From NCBI RefSeq assembly GCF_003970385.1, contig NZ_RXZH01000002.1:310001-374000 (forward strand): 64,000 nt of DNA. Direction: 5' to 3'. Below the pieces are notes generated by a model. The model was not told the DNA's origin. It made no database searches and was given only the letters and a program-made list of their open reading frames with translations. Below are positions 48,113-56,992 of this stretch, piece by piece. Each line of letters starts with the position of its first letter. The stretch's first letter is position 1. This DNA comes from Vibrio aquaticus. Its GTDB lineage: Bacteria; Pseudomonadota; Gammaproteobacteria; Enterobacterales; Vibrionaceae. The position numbers were made by a program, and so were the translations under genes.

Positions 48113-48366
48113 GTATTGTAAATAAAGAATTCATGTCCATGGAATTTCAAAGTCGTGCAGAGGGAGGTACTGATAAATTTGAAGTTGACCCTCAGCATCA
48201 AGGTACATTAAGTGTTAACGAAGGAGGTGTGTTAACCTTGAATCAAGACTTGGTTAGTGTTGAGAAACTTCTGGAAGAGGTGATTAATGAAAATATAGTC
48301 AAACAGTGCATTAATAATATAAAAGAATCGCAGGAAAGGCTAAAGGAAACAATGGATGAAGCGTAA
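48109..48366 (+). CDS. Small unknown protein between sctT and sctC
   Basis: 85 residues, acidic, no membrane segment; C-terminal half (SVEKLLEEVINENIVKQCIN) predicted helical coiled coil. It overlaps sctT by 4 bases and sctC by 11, so it is surely translated in the operon. A similar small gene occurs at this place in Vibrio T3SS2. A role as needle-subunit co-chaperone or assembly factor is possible but unproved. No family recognised. Confidence 0.65.
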   Translation: MSIVNKEFMSMEFQSRAEGGTDKFEVDPQHQGTLSVNEGGVLTLNQDLVSVEKLLEEVINENIVKQCINNIKESQERLKETMDEA

Positions 48367-49810
48367 AGTTTTAATGATAGCATCCTTATTGTTTAGTCCA
48401 ATATTGAGTGCTGATATCATATTAAAAAATTCAGACACCACAGTGAATCAAGCATTGGAAGCAATCGCTGAAGATATGAATTTAAAGCTGGTTAATCATC
48501 TAGATAAAGAATCGAACAACGAAGTTATAACTCAAGACTTATCTGGAAAAGGAAGTATAATACTTAACAAAATTTCAAGTGTATTTGATTTTGATTGGTA
48601 TGAATATGGGGGGACTTTAACTGTTGAGTCAAACTCTAAATATTCAAACATGGTGTTTAAACCGAGAAATATGAGTGTTGCTACTCTATTTAAAGAACTC
48701 AATCGAACCTTCAAAATGAGTAAAGATCTCGGTATTATGACCAGGAATAATAATCGAGTACTAATTTTTTCGGGTACAAGTCGCTTCAATAAAGATGTAA
48801 AATATTATGCGAACGTTCTAGATGAAAGTGAGTTTTTTGATAATCAAAATAATCTTGAGTTAGCTAGAATTGATTTTTCTTACTATTCAGTAATGGATAG
48901 AGATTTAAATAGCTTCGGTTCGGATGTAATGATTCCGGGAGCAGCAACATTAATCGATGATGCTATTCAAAATATTGGTCGATTCCAGAACGTGACGGAT
49001 GGTGATCAGATATTAGAAACCTATAGATTAAAACTTACACAAGAGAATAAGCAAGAGCTCGAAGAAGAAGAGACAACATCTAAGGTTTTCCCTCTGCCAG
49101 AAAGTAATGCACTTTTAGTACGAGGGAACCCTCAAGAAATAAGGCTTGCACGTAGGATTGCCTCACTAATTGATGAAAGAAAAAGTCAAATAATATTTTC
49201 TTTAAGAGTTTATGATGTCGCTACAGACAGAACTCAAGAGTTTGGTGTTGATAGCGATTGGATTAATAGTGGTATAGGTATATATGATATAGTTGTGCCT
49301 CCTTTCGAAAATACGACTGAATACTTAAAAAACTTTAATGCACTTTATATTAATGGTTTAGCAAGGTCTGTTTATAGCACTAACATATTATCCCTTGAAA
49401 ACTTAGGAAGTCACTTTGGTAAAAGTGATACTGCCAGTGTTCGCCTTGTATCAGAAAACGAAACCAAGCTTGAGAAAATAGTCGCTGAGAATGGGCTTTA
49501 TATAACGGGAAGGATACTGCCATCTGGAGACGTGCGAGCATCCGTAAATTATCTTGAAGAAGCCTTCGATGAAAGAACAAACTCAACCTTACCTAATGTA
49601 AGCTCTCAAGAGATCAAATCAGAGGTTATAATAAAAAATGGCCAAACAGTTATCCTAGGCGGTTTTGAAACGACAAGTACGACATCGACTGAAACTGGTG
49701 TTCCTATTATCTCTTCAATTCCTTTAATTGGTGAATTGTTTAAAAATAAAGTGGATCAAAAAAGGTACTATAAGAGATACATATCTGTTTCATACGAGGT
49801 CGTTAAATGA
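48356..49810 (+). CDS. sctC: Type III outer-membrane secretin (SctC)
   Basis: 484 residues with signal peptide (MKRKVLMIASLLFSPILSA). N domains about 25-170 (two ring-building domains; the second has VYATL-like ATLFKELNRTFKMSK), a further domain with LLVRGNPQEIRLARRIASLIDER, and the beta-barrel part ending with GQTVILGGFETTS and the secretin signature GVPIISSIPLIGELFKNK near residue 460. It forms the outer-membrane channel. No pilotin-binding C-terminal extension is visible. Overlaps sctN by 4 bases (ATGA). Confidence 0.95.
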   Translation: MKRKVLMIASLLFSPILSADIILKNSDTTVNQALEAIAEDMNLKLVNHLDKESNNEVITQDLSGKGSIILNKISSVFDFDWYEYGGTLTVESNSKYSNMVFKPRNMSVATLFKELNRTFKMSKDLGIMTRNNNRVLIFSGTSRFNKDVKYYANVLDESEFFDNQNNLELARIDFSYYSVMDRDLNSFGSDVMIPGAATLIDDAIQNIGRFQNVTDGDQILETYRLKLTQENKQELEEEETTSKVFPLPESNALLVRGNPQEIRLARRIASLIDERKSQIIFSLRVYDVATDRTQEFGVDSDWINSGIGIYDIVVPPFENTTEYLKNFNALYINGLARSVYSTNILSLENLGSHFGKSDTASVRLVSENETKLEKIVAENGLYITGRILPSGDVRASVNYLEEAFDERTNSTLPNVSSQEIKSEVIIKNGQTVILGGFETTSTTSTETGVPIISSIPLIGELFKNKVDQKRYYKRYISVSYEVVK

Positions 49811-51069
49811 TACGAACTTATTATAAAGTTAGAGAGCTTTATGGAGATACGGTAACTTCAATTGTAGATAAAGATACGTTCATTGGCCAAGAGTGCTTTA
49901 TCCACTCAATTAGTGACAATAGAATTCGAGGTGAGATCTCTAAAGTTAGTGGAAATAACGTAGAGATAAAGCTACTTGAACCAGCGACTATTCAGATTGG
50001 AGCTAAAATTGAGATTACGGAAAAGAGATTTACATTTCCACTCAATGAGGATGCATTAATCGGTAAGGTTATCAACTGTTATGGCGAATGTCTTTATGGA
50101 GAACAATATTTAGGTCAAGATATTGAGTACAAAGAGCTACCGATTGTCATTGAACCTCTTGCGTTAAACCAACGGGCTCCAATTGAAACGGTTTATCCAA
50201 CAAAAATTAAAATTATTGATAGCTTATTTACTGTTGGTATTGGTCAACGTGTAGGTTTATTTGCCCCAGCGGGGGCGGGTAAAACAACAACTGTATCCAT
50301 CATGGCAAATAATATGGAAGCAGATGTAGTTATATTTGCTATGATAGGTGAACGCGCGCGCGAAGTTGTTGAATTTTTAGAAGGTGAAATCGGTCCCCAG
50401 GTAATAGAAAAATCTATCACTTTAGTCTCAACTTCAGAAGCTAATCCTCTCGAAAAAGTAAGATCTGGGTTAGTTGCTGTATCGATCGCACGCCACTTTA
50501 TGGAGCAAGGGAAAAGGGTTGTTCTATATTTTGACTCCCTTACTCGTTTTGCTAGGGCACAAGCGATGCTAGATGAAACACCAATTAGTGACAGTATTCC
50601 TATAGGCGTATCGCTATCATTGTCACGACTAGTTGAAAGTTGTGGTAATTCTGTCAATGGCTCAGTGACAGGTTTCTTCACCGTATTGATTGAAAAGGAA
50701 ATTGATGCTGATCCAATAGCACACGAAGTGAAATCTTTAATTGATGGGCACTTAGTTTATTCGACACAGATCGCTTCAACAGGACGATATCCCGCAATTG
50801 ATGTGTTAAAAAGTAAAAGTCGATTACAAAATAAAGTACAAGATCCTGTCTACACTGCCCTCTCTGAAAAAGTGAAAGATTCAGTTTATAGATATAATAA
50901 TGTTGAACTATTAATAAGAGTCGGAGAGTACGAAGAAGGAAATGATCATGAAACTGATTTAGCTATAAGTTGTTATCCAAAGATTATGGAATTTTTGAAG
51001 CAGGGATTTGATGGTGTCGAGTATGAAGAAACCCTCCAAGGAATGGAAAGAATTTGGTCAAATTATTAG
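49807..51069 (+). CDS. sctN: Type III secretion ATPase (SctN)
   Basis: 420 residues, F1-beta-like. Walker A is in APAGAGKTTT (near residue 156), GERAREVVEFLEGEIG is the conserved type III/flagellar ATPase motif, and VVLYFDSLTRFARAQ is Walker B. It dissociates chaperone-cargo complexes and powers early export. The N-terminal stretch before the beta-barrel is short. sctO overlaps it. Confidence 0.96.
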   Translation: MIRTYYKVRELYGDTVTSIVDKDTFIGQECFIHSISDNRIRGEISKVSGNNVEIKLLEPATIQIGAKIEITEKRFTFPLNEDALIGKVINCYGECLYGEQYLGQDIEYKELPIVIEPLALNQRAPIETVYPTKIKIIDSLFTVGIGQRVGLFAPAGAGKTTTVSIMANNMEADVVIFAMIGERAREVVEFLEGEIGPQVIEKSITLVSTSEANPLEKVRSGLVAVSIARHFMEQGKRVVLYFDSLTRFARAQAMLDETPISDSIPIGVSLSLSRLVESCGNSVNGSVTGFFTVLIEKEIDADPIAHEVKSLIDGHLVYSTQIASTGRYPAIDVLKSKSRLQNKVQDPVYTALSEKVKDSVYRYNNVELLIRVGEYEEGNDHETDLAISCYPKIMEFLKQGFDGVEYEETLQGMERIWSNY

Positions 51070-51415
51070 TATCGTCGATATAAAAATTGCTAAATACCAA
51101 CGGATATTATCAAAATTAAAAAAAGAGAAAGAAAAGTTGGTTAATTTAGACCAAAAACTTTGGAATGAAATAAATTTCCAACAGGTTAAATTAAAAGAAC
51201 TCAATATCGAGAACTATGTTGATAATTTGAAAGGGTATTTTGGCTCAAGGGAAAAATTGAAATCGAATATCGAATCTATTTTCTTTGATGCTTCAGTTAA
51301 TAGCCAGAAAATTAAACAAGTGGATCAGGATATCGAAAGTCACATACTACTAAAAGCTTCTCTCGAAAAGCGAAAAGATGCATTGGTTGAAGTTAGACAT
51401 AACTACGCGGGGTAA
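51011..51415 (+). CDS. sctO: Type III secretion stalk protein (SctO candidate)
   Basis: About 134 residues, almost wholly helical and charged (LSKLKKEKEKLVNLDQKLWN, then KQVDQDIESHILLKASLEKR), the two-helix coiled-coil typical of SctO/FliJ, which sits as a stalk in the ATPase. Position directly after sctN is standard. Start is unclear: TTG 51008, ATG 51011 (AGGGA upstream) or ATG 51023, all inside the sctN 3' end. Confidence 0.72.
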   Translation: MVSSMKKPSKEWKEFGQIISIVDIKIAKYQRILSKLKKEKEKLVNLDQKLWNEINFQQVKLKELNIENYVDNLKGYFGSREKLKSNIESIFFDASVNSQKIKQVDQDIESHILLKASLEKRKDALVEVRHNYAG

Positions 51416-51421
51416 AGGATC

Positions 51422-52768
51422 ATGAACATTGAAAGTAAGCAATCATATCCAGCTTCAAAGTTATTAAATAATACCAAAGATGAATTTAATAAAGAAACTT
51501 TAAACAAGAATAATTCACAAACTTTAAGATTTAGAAATAATGATGAAAATTTCGAAGGTCTAATTTCACAAGATGGTGAAATAGTACTGGCTAATACCCA
51601 GTCATCATTAAAACCAGAAAGTGAATCTCAACAAAACTCTAGTGAAAACAAACCCTTTGTAGGTAGAAAGCATTTAAGTGACGATGGTTATCTATTATCA
51701 AAATTAGGACTCAGTGATATTCATTTTGCCTCAAGTAGAAAACAAGTTGATGTAAAGAAATCTAATACTCATAATGAGGGCGGCAGTTATATTGGGGTGG
51801 GTGATAAGTCTACATCTGTGTCTGACCCGCTCTCACTCAAGGAAAGTAAAGCGCAATCTTCAGAGATATTACAAAATAAAGGCGAGTTTCCAAGTTTAGT
51901 AAAACATAGTTTTAAGCGCATAAAACTATCTATTGATGAAAAAACAGGTGGTGACTCGAAATTAATTGGTATTACTGAAGACGCTGCTACTTCAAAAATA
52001 ATAACGGCAGGTAAGGGTGGTGATACCTTAAAGCCAGACACGGATAGTAAGGTTCATGATACAAAAAAACCGACTATGGATGGCAGAAGTATTGATTCTT
52101 CAAAAATAATAACGGCAGGTAAGGGTGGTGATACCTTAAAGCCAGACACGGATAGTAAGGTTCATGATACAAAAAAACCGACTATGGATGGCAGAAGTAT
52201 TGATTCTTCGAAAATAATAACGGTAGGTAAGGGTGGTGATACCTTAAAGCCAGACACGGATAGTAAGGTTCATGATACAAAAAAACCGACTATGGATGGC
52301 AGAAGTATTGATTCTTCAAAATTGATCACAGACAGTAAAAGTAGTAATTTATCCATAACAACTGTAAAAAGCAATGGAGAAGAATTACTGAAGTCAGTTG
52401 TTGATAGTAATCGATTCGGCTCACAAATAAAAAGCCCCTTAGATGTCGATGATAAGAGACATATAAATAACATAACGACAACACCTAGTTCTCTGAACAA
52501 CCCAAAAGAGGCGGTGAAAAACCAATCGGTTAATTTATCATTTTCTTCAACAAATAATATTATTTCGACGCCTATTGCTGAAATGAAACTAATACCTACA
52601 ATGAATGCAGCTATATCCCATGAAGTATTTAGTCAGATACAGCAGGTAAATAGTTATGTAGTGACGTATCGGAAGAAGAGTTTTCTTTTTGAGTTTAGAC
52701 AGAGTAGTGTTTCAGTTAGCTACGGAAAAAGAAGTGAGAAGTTAGAGATCGAAGATGAGCGTATTTGA
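51422..52768 (+). CDS. Repeat-containing SctP-position protein
   Basis: 448 residues, hydrophilic and rich in Ser, Lys and Asp. Three almost identical 36-residue repeats (residues about 191-298, unit starting SKIITAGKGGDTLKPD) lie mid-protein. The last about 60 residues (YVVTYRKKSFLFEFRQSSVS) look folded, like the substrate-switch domain of needle-length regulators. It lies between sctO and sctS, where SctP is expected and where, in V. parahaemolyticus T3SS2, the effector VopZ is encoded, as I recall. So it may be the length regulator, a secreted effector or both. Confidence 0.6.
   Translation: MNIESKQSYPASKLLNNTKDEFNKETLNKNNSQTLRFRNNDENFEGLISQDGEIVLANTQSSLKPESESQQNSSENKPFVGRKHLSDDGYLLSKLGLSDIHFASSRKQVDVKKSNTHNEGGSYIGVGDKSTSVSDPLSLKESKAQSSEILQNKGEFPSLVKHSFKRIKLSIDEKTGGDSKLIGITEDAATSKIITAGKGGDTLKPDTDSKVHDTKKPTMDGRSIDSSKIITAGKGGDTLKPDTDSKVHDTKKPTMDGRSIDSSKIITVGKGGDTLKPDTDSKVHDTKKPTMDGRSIDSSKLITDSKSSNLSITTVKSNGEELLKSVVDSNRFGSQIKSPLDVDDKRHINNITTTPSSLNNPKEAVKNQSVNLSFSSTNNIISTPIAEMKLIPTMNAAISHEVFSQIQQVNSYVVTYRKKSFLFEFRQSSVSVSYGKRSEKLEIEDERI
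51992..52315 (+). repeat. Three tandem 108-bp repeats in the SctP-position gene
   Basis: Units at 51992-52099, 52100-52207 and 52208-52315, nearly identical at the DNA level (I see one silent TCA/TCG and one GCA/GTA difference in the third unit), followed by the start of a fourth degenerate unit. The unit encodes 36 residues and keeps the frame. Confidence 0.95.
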
Positions 52769-52988
52769 TATTACAGCAGCTTGTTTTGACTTACTGAAAG
52801 ACTCTATTCTACTATTTTCAGTAGCCTTCGTAATTACGGGGGTTACTGTAGGATTAATACAAACAGTATTAAGTATTCAAGACCCAGGTTTGCCTCTCGT
52901 CGCAAAGTTAATCGTTCTTATGTTACTGATCTCTCAACAAGGTTCAGGCATATATGAACGCTTTCAGAGTTTATTTTTTGGATTATAA
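52755..52988 (+). CDS. sctS: Type III export gate protein SctS
   Basis: 77 residues with two membrane helices (about 17-38 and 48-68) joined by LSIQDPGLP, the SctS/FliQ arrangement (TGVTVGLIQTVLSIQDPGLP). Third component of the export gate with SctR and SctT. It overlaps the upstream gene by 14 bases. Its separation from sctR-sctT is unlike the usual R-S-T order and is the T3SS2 pattern. Confidence 0.9.
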   Translation: MSVFDITAACFDLLKDSILLFSVAFVITGVTVGLIQTVLSIQDPGLPLVAKLIVLMLLISQQGSGIYERFQSLFFGL

Positions 52989-53003
52989 GAAAGGAATTAG
53001 ATT

Positions 53004-53378
53004 ATGAATTTTAGACAAACAATGTTTAAATGTTTAGTAGATACTTTAGGTGTGCCTGCTGGTAAGTTAAGTCGAATTAATGATGACGGCCCAGTAGCAA
53101 TTGAGCTTACGAAAGGTGGTGAAATATACTTAAGTAAAGAGAATGATGCTATTTATACTGGAGTTAAGGTGCCCTTTAGAAATAAGAATTCACTACAACT
53201 TAACGCCTCAAAAATAATCTCGATTCTTACTGAAAATAAGGATGTGGTTGTTAACGTTTTAGGTGAAAATCTAGTCATAATGATTAACGTATCTTGTGAG
53301 AGTCGCGATTTGAGTAAAGATCTTTCGGAAGCGTTAACTACATTAAATAATGCGGCTCTAGCGTTAGCTGACATGTAA
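53004..53378 (+). CDS. Class I type III chaperone (CesT-like)
   Basis: 124 residues, small, acidic, mixed alpha-beta: helix MNFRQTMFKCLVDTLG, central strands (PVAIELTKGGEIYLS) and a C-terminal helix EALTTLNNAALALADM, the shape of CesT/SycE homodimer chaperones. In V. parahaemolyticus T3SS2 the gene at this site, as I recall, is the multi-effector chaperone VocC. The kinase-like gene follows 23 bases later, so its product is the likeliest client. Confidence 0.7.
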   Translation: MNFRQTMFKCLVDTLGVPAGKLSRINDDGPVAIELTKGGEIYLSKENDAIYTGVKVPFRNKNSLQLNASKIISILTENKDVVVNVLGENLVIMINVSCESRDLSKDLSEALTTLNNAALALADM

Positions 53379-53400
53379 TTCGGTGATGGGGAGGTGATGA

Positions 53401-54498
53401 ATGCCAGCTATATTACTACAATCAAATAATATTAATGCTGCTCAGCCGAAATCTAATTCACAGGTAACACCAGAGTTTGTAAATAATATCGGAAATATTA
53501 AATGTAAAAATACAATGGCAAGCGTTATTCAGAAGGCTTGGAAAACTCACCAACAAATTCTTAAACAGAAGCCCGTAAATGAAGTTGGGTTCAAAGAGCT
53601 TAAGCGTGAGTCGAAGTCTGTTGATTCGAATACCAAGCCTGATGAAACAAGTTATTTCTATAACTCTGATAATAAGTTAGTTGGATTAACCCCAAAAGGT
53701 GAGCCTAATAATCAAGCGTCTGGTTCATTTAAGTCGTTAGATAGAGCTGATGATCGTTTCGTTCAATTGAAAGTAAATACTGATGACTCCAGTGAACGAG
53801 ATGGAGAGGAATTTAACGAGTTCTCTACCAATACATTAACTAAATACCCATCTGTAACGAATAGTGTCTTTGTACGCCCTGATTTAGTTATTGCTGAAAA
53901 TGGAGGTGAAACTCTTAACTCTAAAATTTTGGATGGGGAAAAGGTGCCATTGGGAGATTTTAAGCAAATATGCGCTGATCTAAAAACTATGCATCAAGAC
54001 CGCGTGTTTGCAAATGATATTAAACCAGAAAATATGACGATCAAAGATGGCACGAATATGGTCCGTCATATAGATACTGATGGATTTTCTGATCGCAATC
54101 GTGTTGATAGTGGTGGTAATGAAATATATCCGATACTCTATACGCCTATATATAGACCAGATTGTTTAAATTCGATGATTAACTCTGCTAGTTATAAATG
54201 GGCTGAAGCAGGACAGGCTCAGTCTGATAACTATGCTCTGCTTGTATCTATGATTGAATCAACTCAAGGTAAATTTGTTTCTTCAAACCGAGGTCATTTA
54301 GGTGGGCTCACTACAGTTGATATGAAGCGCCTCGATGTTAGTAGATGGATTAATAATAATATAAAACCTGAGTATCAGAAAGATGCCGATAAAATGCTAA
54401 CATACGGTAGAGTATTATCTCCATTAAATCATGATATCGATAAGCCATTAGCTGACCAAATTCCAAATCTTGTAGATATGATCAAGTGGTCATCATAA
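53401..54498 (+). CDS. Kinase-fold effector candidate with IQ-like segment
   Basis: 365 residues. Eukaryotic-type kinase landmarks: FVQLK with Lys124, EEFNE in the helix-C place (137-140), ENGGETL at the hinge, catalytic loop HQDRVFANDIKPEN (Asp206, Lys208, Asn211) and DTDG (225-228) at the DFG place. The glycine-rich loop is not obvious. Residues 42-55 (VIQKAWKTHQQILK) resemble the first half of a calmodulin-binding IQ motif. Such a reduced kinase recalls the OspG/NleH group. Strong GGAGGTGA site; placed after a chaperone, so probably secreted. The substrate is unknown. Confidence 0.68.
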   Translation: MPAILLQSNNINAAQPKSNSQVTPEFVNNIGNIKCKNTMASVIQKAWKTHQQILKQKPVNEVGFKELKRESKSVDSNTKPDETSYFYNSDNKLVGLTPKGEPNNQASGSFKSLDRADDRFVQLKVNTDDSSERDGEEFNEFSTNTLTKYPSVTNSVFVRPDLVIAENGGETLNSKILDGEKVPLGDFKQICADLKTMHQDRVFANDIKPENMTIKDGTNMVRHIDTDGFSDRNRVDSGGNEIYPILYTPIYRPDCLNSMINSASYKWAEAGQAQSDNYALLVSMIESTQGKFVSSNRGHLGGLTTVDMKRLDVSRWINNNIKPEYQKDADKMLTYGRVLSPLNHDIDKPLADQIPNLVDMIKWSS

Positions 54499-54611
54499 AT
54501 TAATGTCAGTCTTTTAGGGCTAACAGACGATATGTGTTATCCATGCAATGAATTGTTAATTAGTATAGATAAGAACCTATATTCTAATCCTCCAAAAATT
54601 AAGGAAAAAAT

Positions 54612-55013
54612 ATGGTCCAATTAAACACGGTAATGCCAGTGCGTGTTACTCCTCTAGATACCAACTCAACAGGCGAAGTAACAAAAGATTTTAATCAAAA
54701 TGTTAACTCAGTAAAGAACGGAGAGCAGATTAATGTTGATTCTCAACAACATTTCGACGGCCATAGAAATATACTAAACAGTATAAATAATGCCAATGTT
54801 ATCGGCATTGCTTCAACTACTGAGCGTGACATATCAGCTGCTGATTATAACTCACCCATGTTTCAATCCATATTAGACGAATTGATTGATGGTGAACATG
54901 TGAATGTTAATGACTTAGATGCTAACAAAGTGCATGACAAGGCGGTTAAAATATATACTGATCTAGGCCTTCATGAGATTGAAAATGTAGAAGATGAAGA
55001 CTTCGACTTTTAG
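54612..55013 (+). CDS. Unknown acidic protein, possible secreted substrate
   Basis: 133 residues, no membrane helix, Asn/Asp rich, with an acidic end (EIENVEDEDFDF). The N-terminal 30 residues are Ser/Thr/Asn rich, as in type III substrates. I do not recognise the family. It has an AAGGAA ribosome site and a separate upstream region (54,499-54,611), so it can be expressed on its own. It could be an effector or a small chaperone-like partner of the OTU gene. Confidence 0.55.
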   Translation: MVQLNTVMPVRVTPLDTNSTGEVTKDFNQNVNSVKNGEQINVDSQQHFDGHRNILNSINNANVIGIASTTERDISAADYNSPMFQSILDELIDGEHVNVNDLDANKVHDKAVKIYTDLGLHEIENVEDEDFDF

Positions 55014-55217
55014 TGTTCTTTCCCTATCAACGGCATATTTACCGTAGAGAATGTTACAATAAATATGCTGTTTTTGACGCTATTTTTCCACTGTATGATA
55101 TATAATCCGGCAACACTAATGAGTAGTACTTTTAATGTGGATGTTGTTAAAAAAGTGTATGTCATTGCCTAATTCTGAAGCGAAGCAGGTAAAATAATAT
55201 CGTTTTAAGGAGTAGTA

Positions 55218-56210
55218 ATGAGTTCAGTCATCTCAAGCATATCACCGTCACGATCAATATATGAAGTAGGCGAACACAATAAAGTTGTTTCCGAGCTTTT
55301 GTTTGCTAGTAATGACAAAAAAAAACTAGATTTTAAACTAGGCAATGAAACAGTAAAAGAACATCTGAATGCTTTATTTGAACTCTCAAAGAAAAATTCA
55401 CAAGAAAGTATTGAGCTTCTTCAGAATTTAGCTTTAGGAAATGGAGAAATAGCTTCATACTCCCAAGACCTTCTTTGCAAATTATTGATGGTGAGAGATG
55501 GAGTAACGCATGAAATAGCAAATACAGTACGCGCTGGATGTCAAAAGCTAATTACTGACTTTTCAAGTAGTGTTACTACTCAAGAAGTAATAGATTCTCA
55601 CCCTAAGTTACTATTGCTAGCAAGCACAAAAATTCATGATCAAACCTTCGATGATATCCCTAATACCGTCAAGGAAAGTGTAAAAAAATTTGATGCGTAT
55701 AATGAAAAACCGCAGTGGTGGCGGGACAATAAACCCAATAACGGTGTTTTTGATGCAGATTCATTATTGTCTATAGTTGATGCAAGTGAACCACAGCGAA
55801 GAAAGGTCCAAGTTACTAGCGATGGTATGTGTTTTTTTAGAGCGATTCTTACTGATACTAATCACGATGTAAAATATGCAGATAAAGAAAAAGTTAGTAC
55901 TGAAGATATAATAAATAATATTAAAGCGAATTATGAATCTCAACTGGATGCTAGTATCGATGAGGCGCTAACCAAGTTTAAACCTGAACCATTGCGTCAA
56001 TACAGTCATAACGAAATAAAAAGTGCATTAAAGGAAAATTTACACCTAATATGGTCTGGTGAGGGAATAGCGCAGATATTTGACGTTATAGTTAATGAAA
56101 ATATAGACGATTTTGATGCTTTATCTGATGTGATTTTTAACGAATTCCACAATGTCTTTGATACAACGAATTTGGTGAAGGAGGGGCATCACTATAACGT
56201 ATTTATTTAA
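55218..56210 (+). CDS. OTU-family cysteine protease, predicted deubiquitinating effector
   Basis: 330 residues. Residues 199-330 form an OTU domain: TSDGMCFFRAI holds the catalytic Cys205 (Asp202 in the DGxC motif), LIWSGEGIAQIFD matches the middle block (WGG-like), and HHYNVFI at the very C terminus has the catalytic His325 and Asn327. Residues 1-190 are helical, of unknown type, and may direct secretion or targeting. Bacterial OTU proteases cleave host ubiquitin chains. Own ribosome site (AAGGAG); the gene stands between block one and the dead transposase. Confidence 0.78.
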   Translation: MSSVISSISPSRSIYEVGEHNKVVSELLFASNDKKKLDFKLGNETVKEHLNALFELSKKNSQESIELLQNLALGNGEIASYSQDLLCKLLMVRDGVTHEIANTVRAGCQKLITDFSSSVTTQEVIDSHPKLLLLASTKIHDQTFDDIPNTVKESVKKFDAYNEKPQWWRDNKPNNGVFDADSLLSIVDASEPQRRKVQVTSDGMCFFRAILTDTNHDVKYADKEKVSTEDIINNIKANYESQLDASIDEALTKFKPEPLRQYSHNEIKSALKENLHLIWSGEGIAQIFDVIVNENIDDFDALSDVIFNEFHNVFDTTNLVKEGHHYNVFI

Positions 56211-56726
56211 CACTCTTACTTCATTATTATGAGAAATTGTTACGTCAAGTTCTCATTACTGACGCTATCTTCACCGAAAATTTGTCTATGAATCTTGTAG
56301 TTAAGGTGAGCGACAGTATCTTTCTCATACAAAACGCGTAATTACTCACTTTTGAGGGCTAGATATCGAAGCTTTTTGCCTCAGTTAACCTTTAGCCCAC
56401 ATCTAACTCAAGTGATTTTTTGTCGTGGCAACCTAGCTGTAGATTAAGATAATATTACTTCCACTTCCACTCCCAGACTTGCCTGAAGAGACAAAGTATA
56501 TCATCAAGGTTTCGAGAAGAGTTGACTGAACACTCAGTAATGATGTTACTTTTTCCTAATTAAGACTGATAGAAACCCAAATATGTCATCGAACGATTGC
56601 TCTGATAGCCTATTTACCAGCTTATCAATGGCTGCTTGAAACCATTAAGCATTATATGTTCAAAGTAGATTAGCCAATGCCGGAACTTTATGGTATGCAT
56701 TGCTGTAATTGCTCACGGTTTGATAG
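56211..56726. other. Degenerate stretch after the OTU gene
   Basis: About 500 AT-rich bases with no open gene. On the minus strand short fragments such as YEKDTVAHLNYK and LGCHDKKSLEL recall transposase C-terminal parts but are full of stops. I treat it as transposon debris without clear ends. Confidence 0.45.
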
Positions 56727-56992
56727 TTACACATTATGAGTATCGACATCAACGGCCAGATGTAGTTTCCGCTAAGCCCTACTCCATCAACTCCAAGCAT
56801 TTTAACTTTTCATTCTCCTTCGCTGCAGATTTTCAAACCTGTTGAATCAATTGCGATGTAACGAAGTGAGCCTTTCAATCTATTCTTGTATTTTACATGA
56901 ACGACTTTTGAACGTTCATTAATACTGGTTACGTAAGGGTTAGCAAAGGGCCGTTCAAATCTGAATAGATCAATTGGCCTTAACAGATTCAT
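56727..56992 (-). pseudogene. Broken IS5-family (IS903-group) transposase
   Basis: The minus strand reads INERSKVVHVKYKNRLKGSL then YIAIDSTGLKICSEGE, the conserved IDSTGLK...GEGE region around the first catalytic Asp of IS903-like transposases, then a stop. A different frame continues with RKLHLAVDVDTHNV, another signature block of the same family. Several stops and shifts show the gene is dead. Terminal inverted repeats were not located. It sits exactly between the two secretion blocks. Confidence 0.75.

Noticed and set aside
51992..52315. Possible assembly artefact of the 108-bp repeats
   Set aside because: The units differ by a few bases and a degenerate fourth unit follows, so a real tandem repeat is more likely; exact copy number should still be confirmed by long reads.
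53401..54498. Considered a YopJ-type acetyltransferase (VopP) at this place
   Set aside because: No His-Glu-Cys acetyltransferase triad is visible, while the kinase catalytic-loop residues are.
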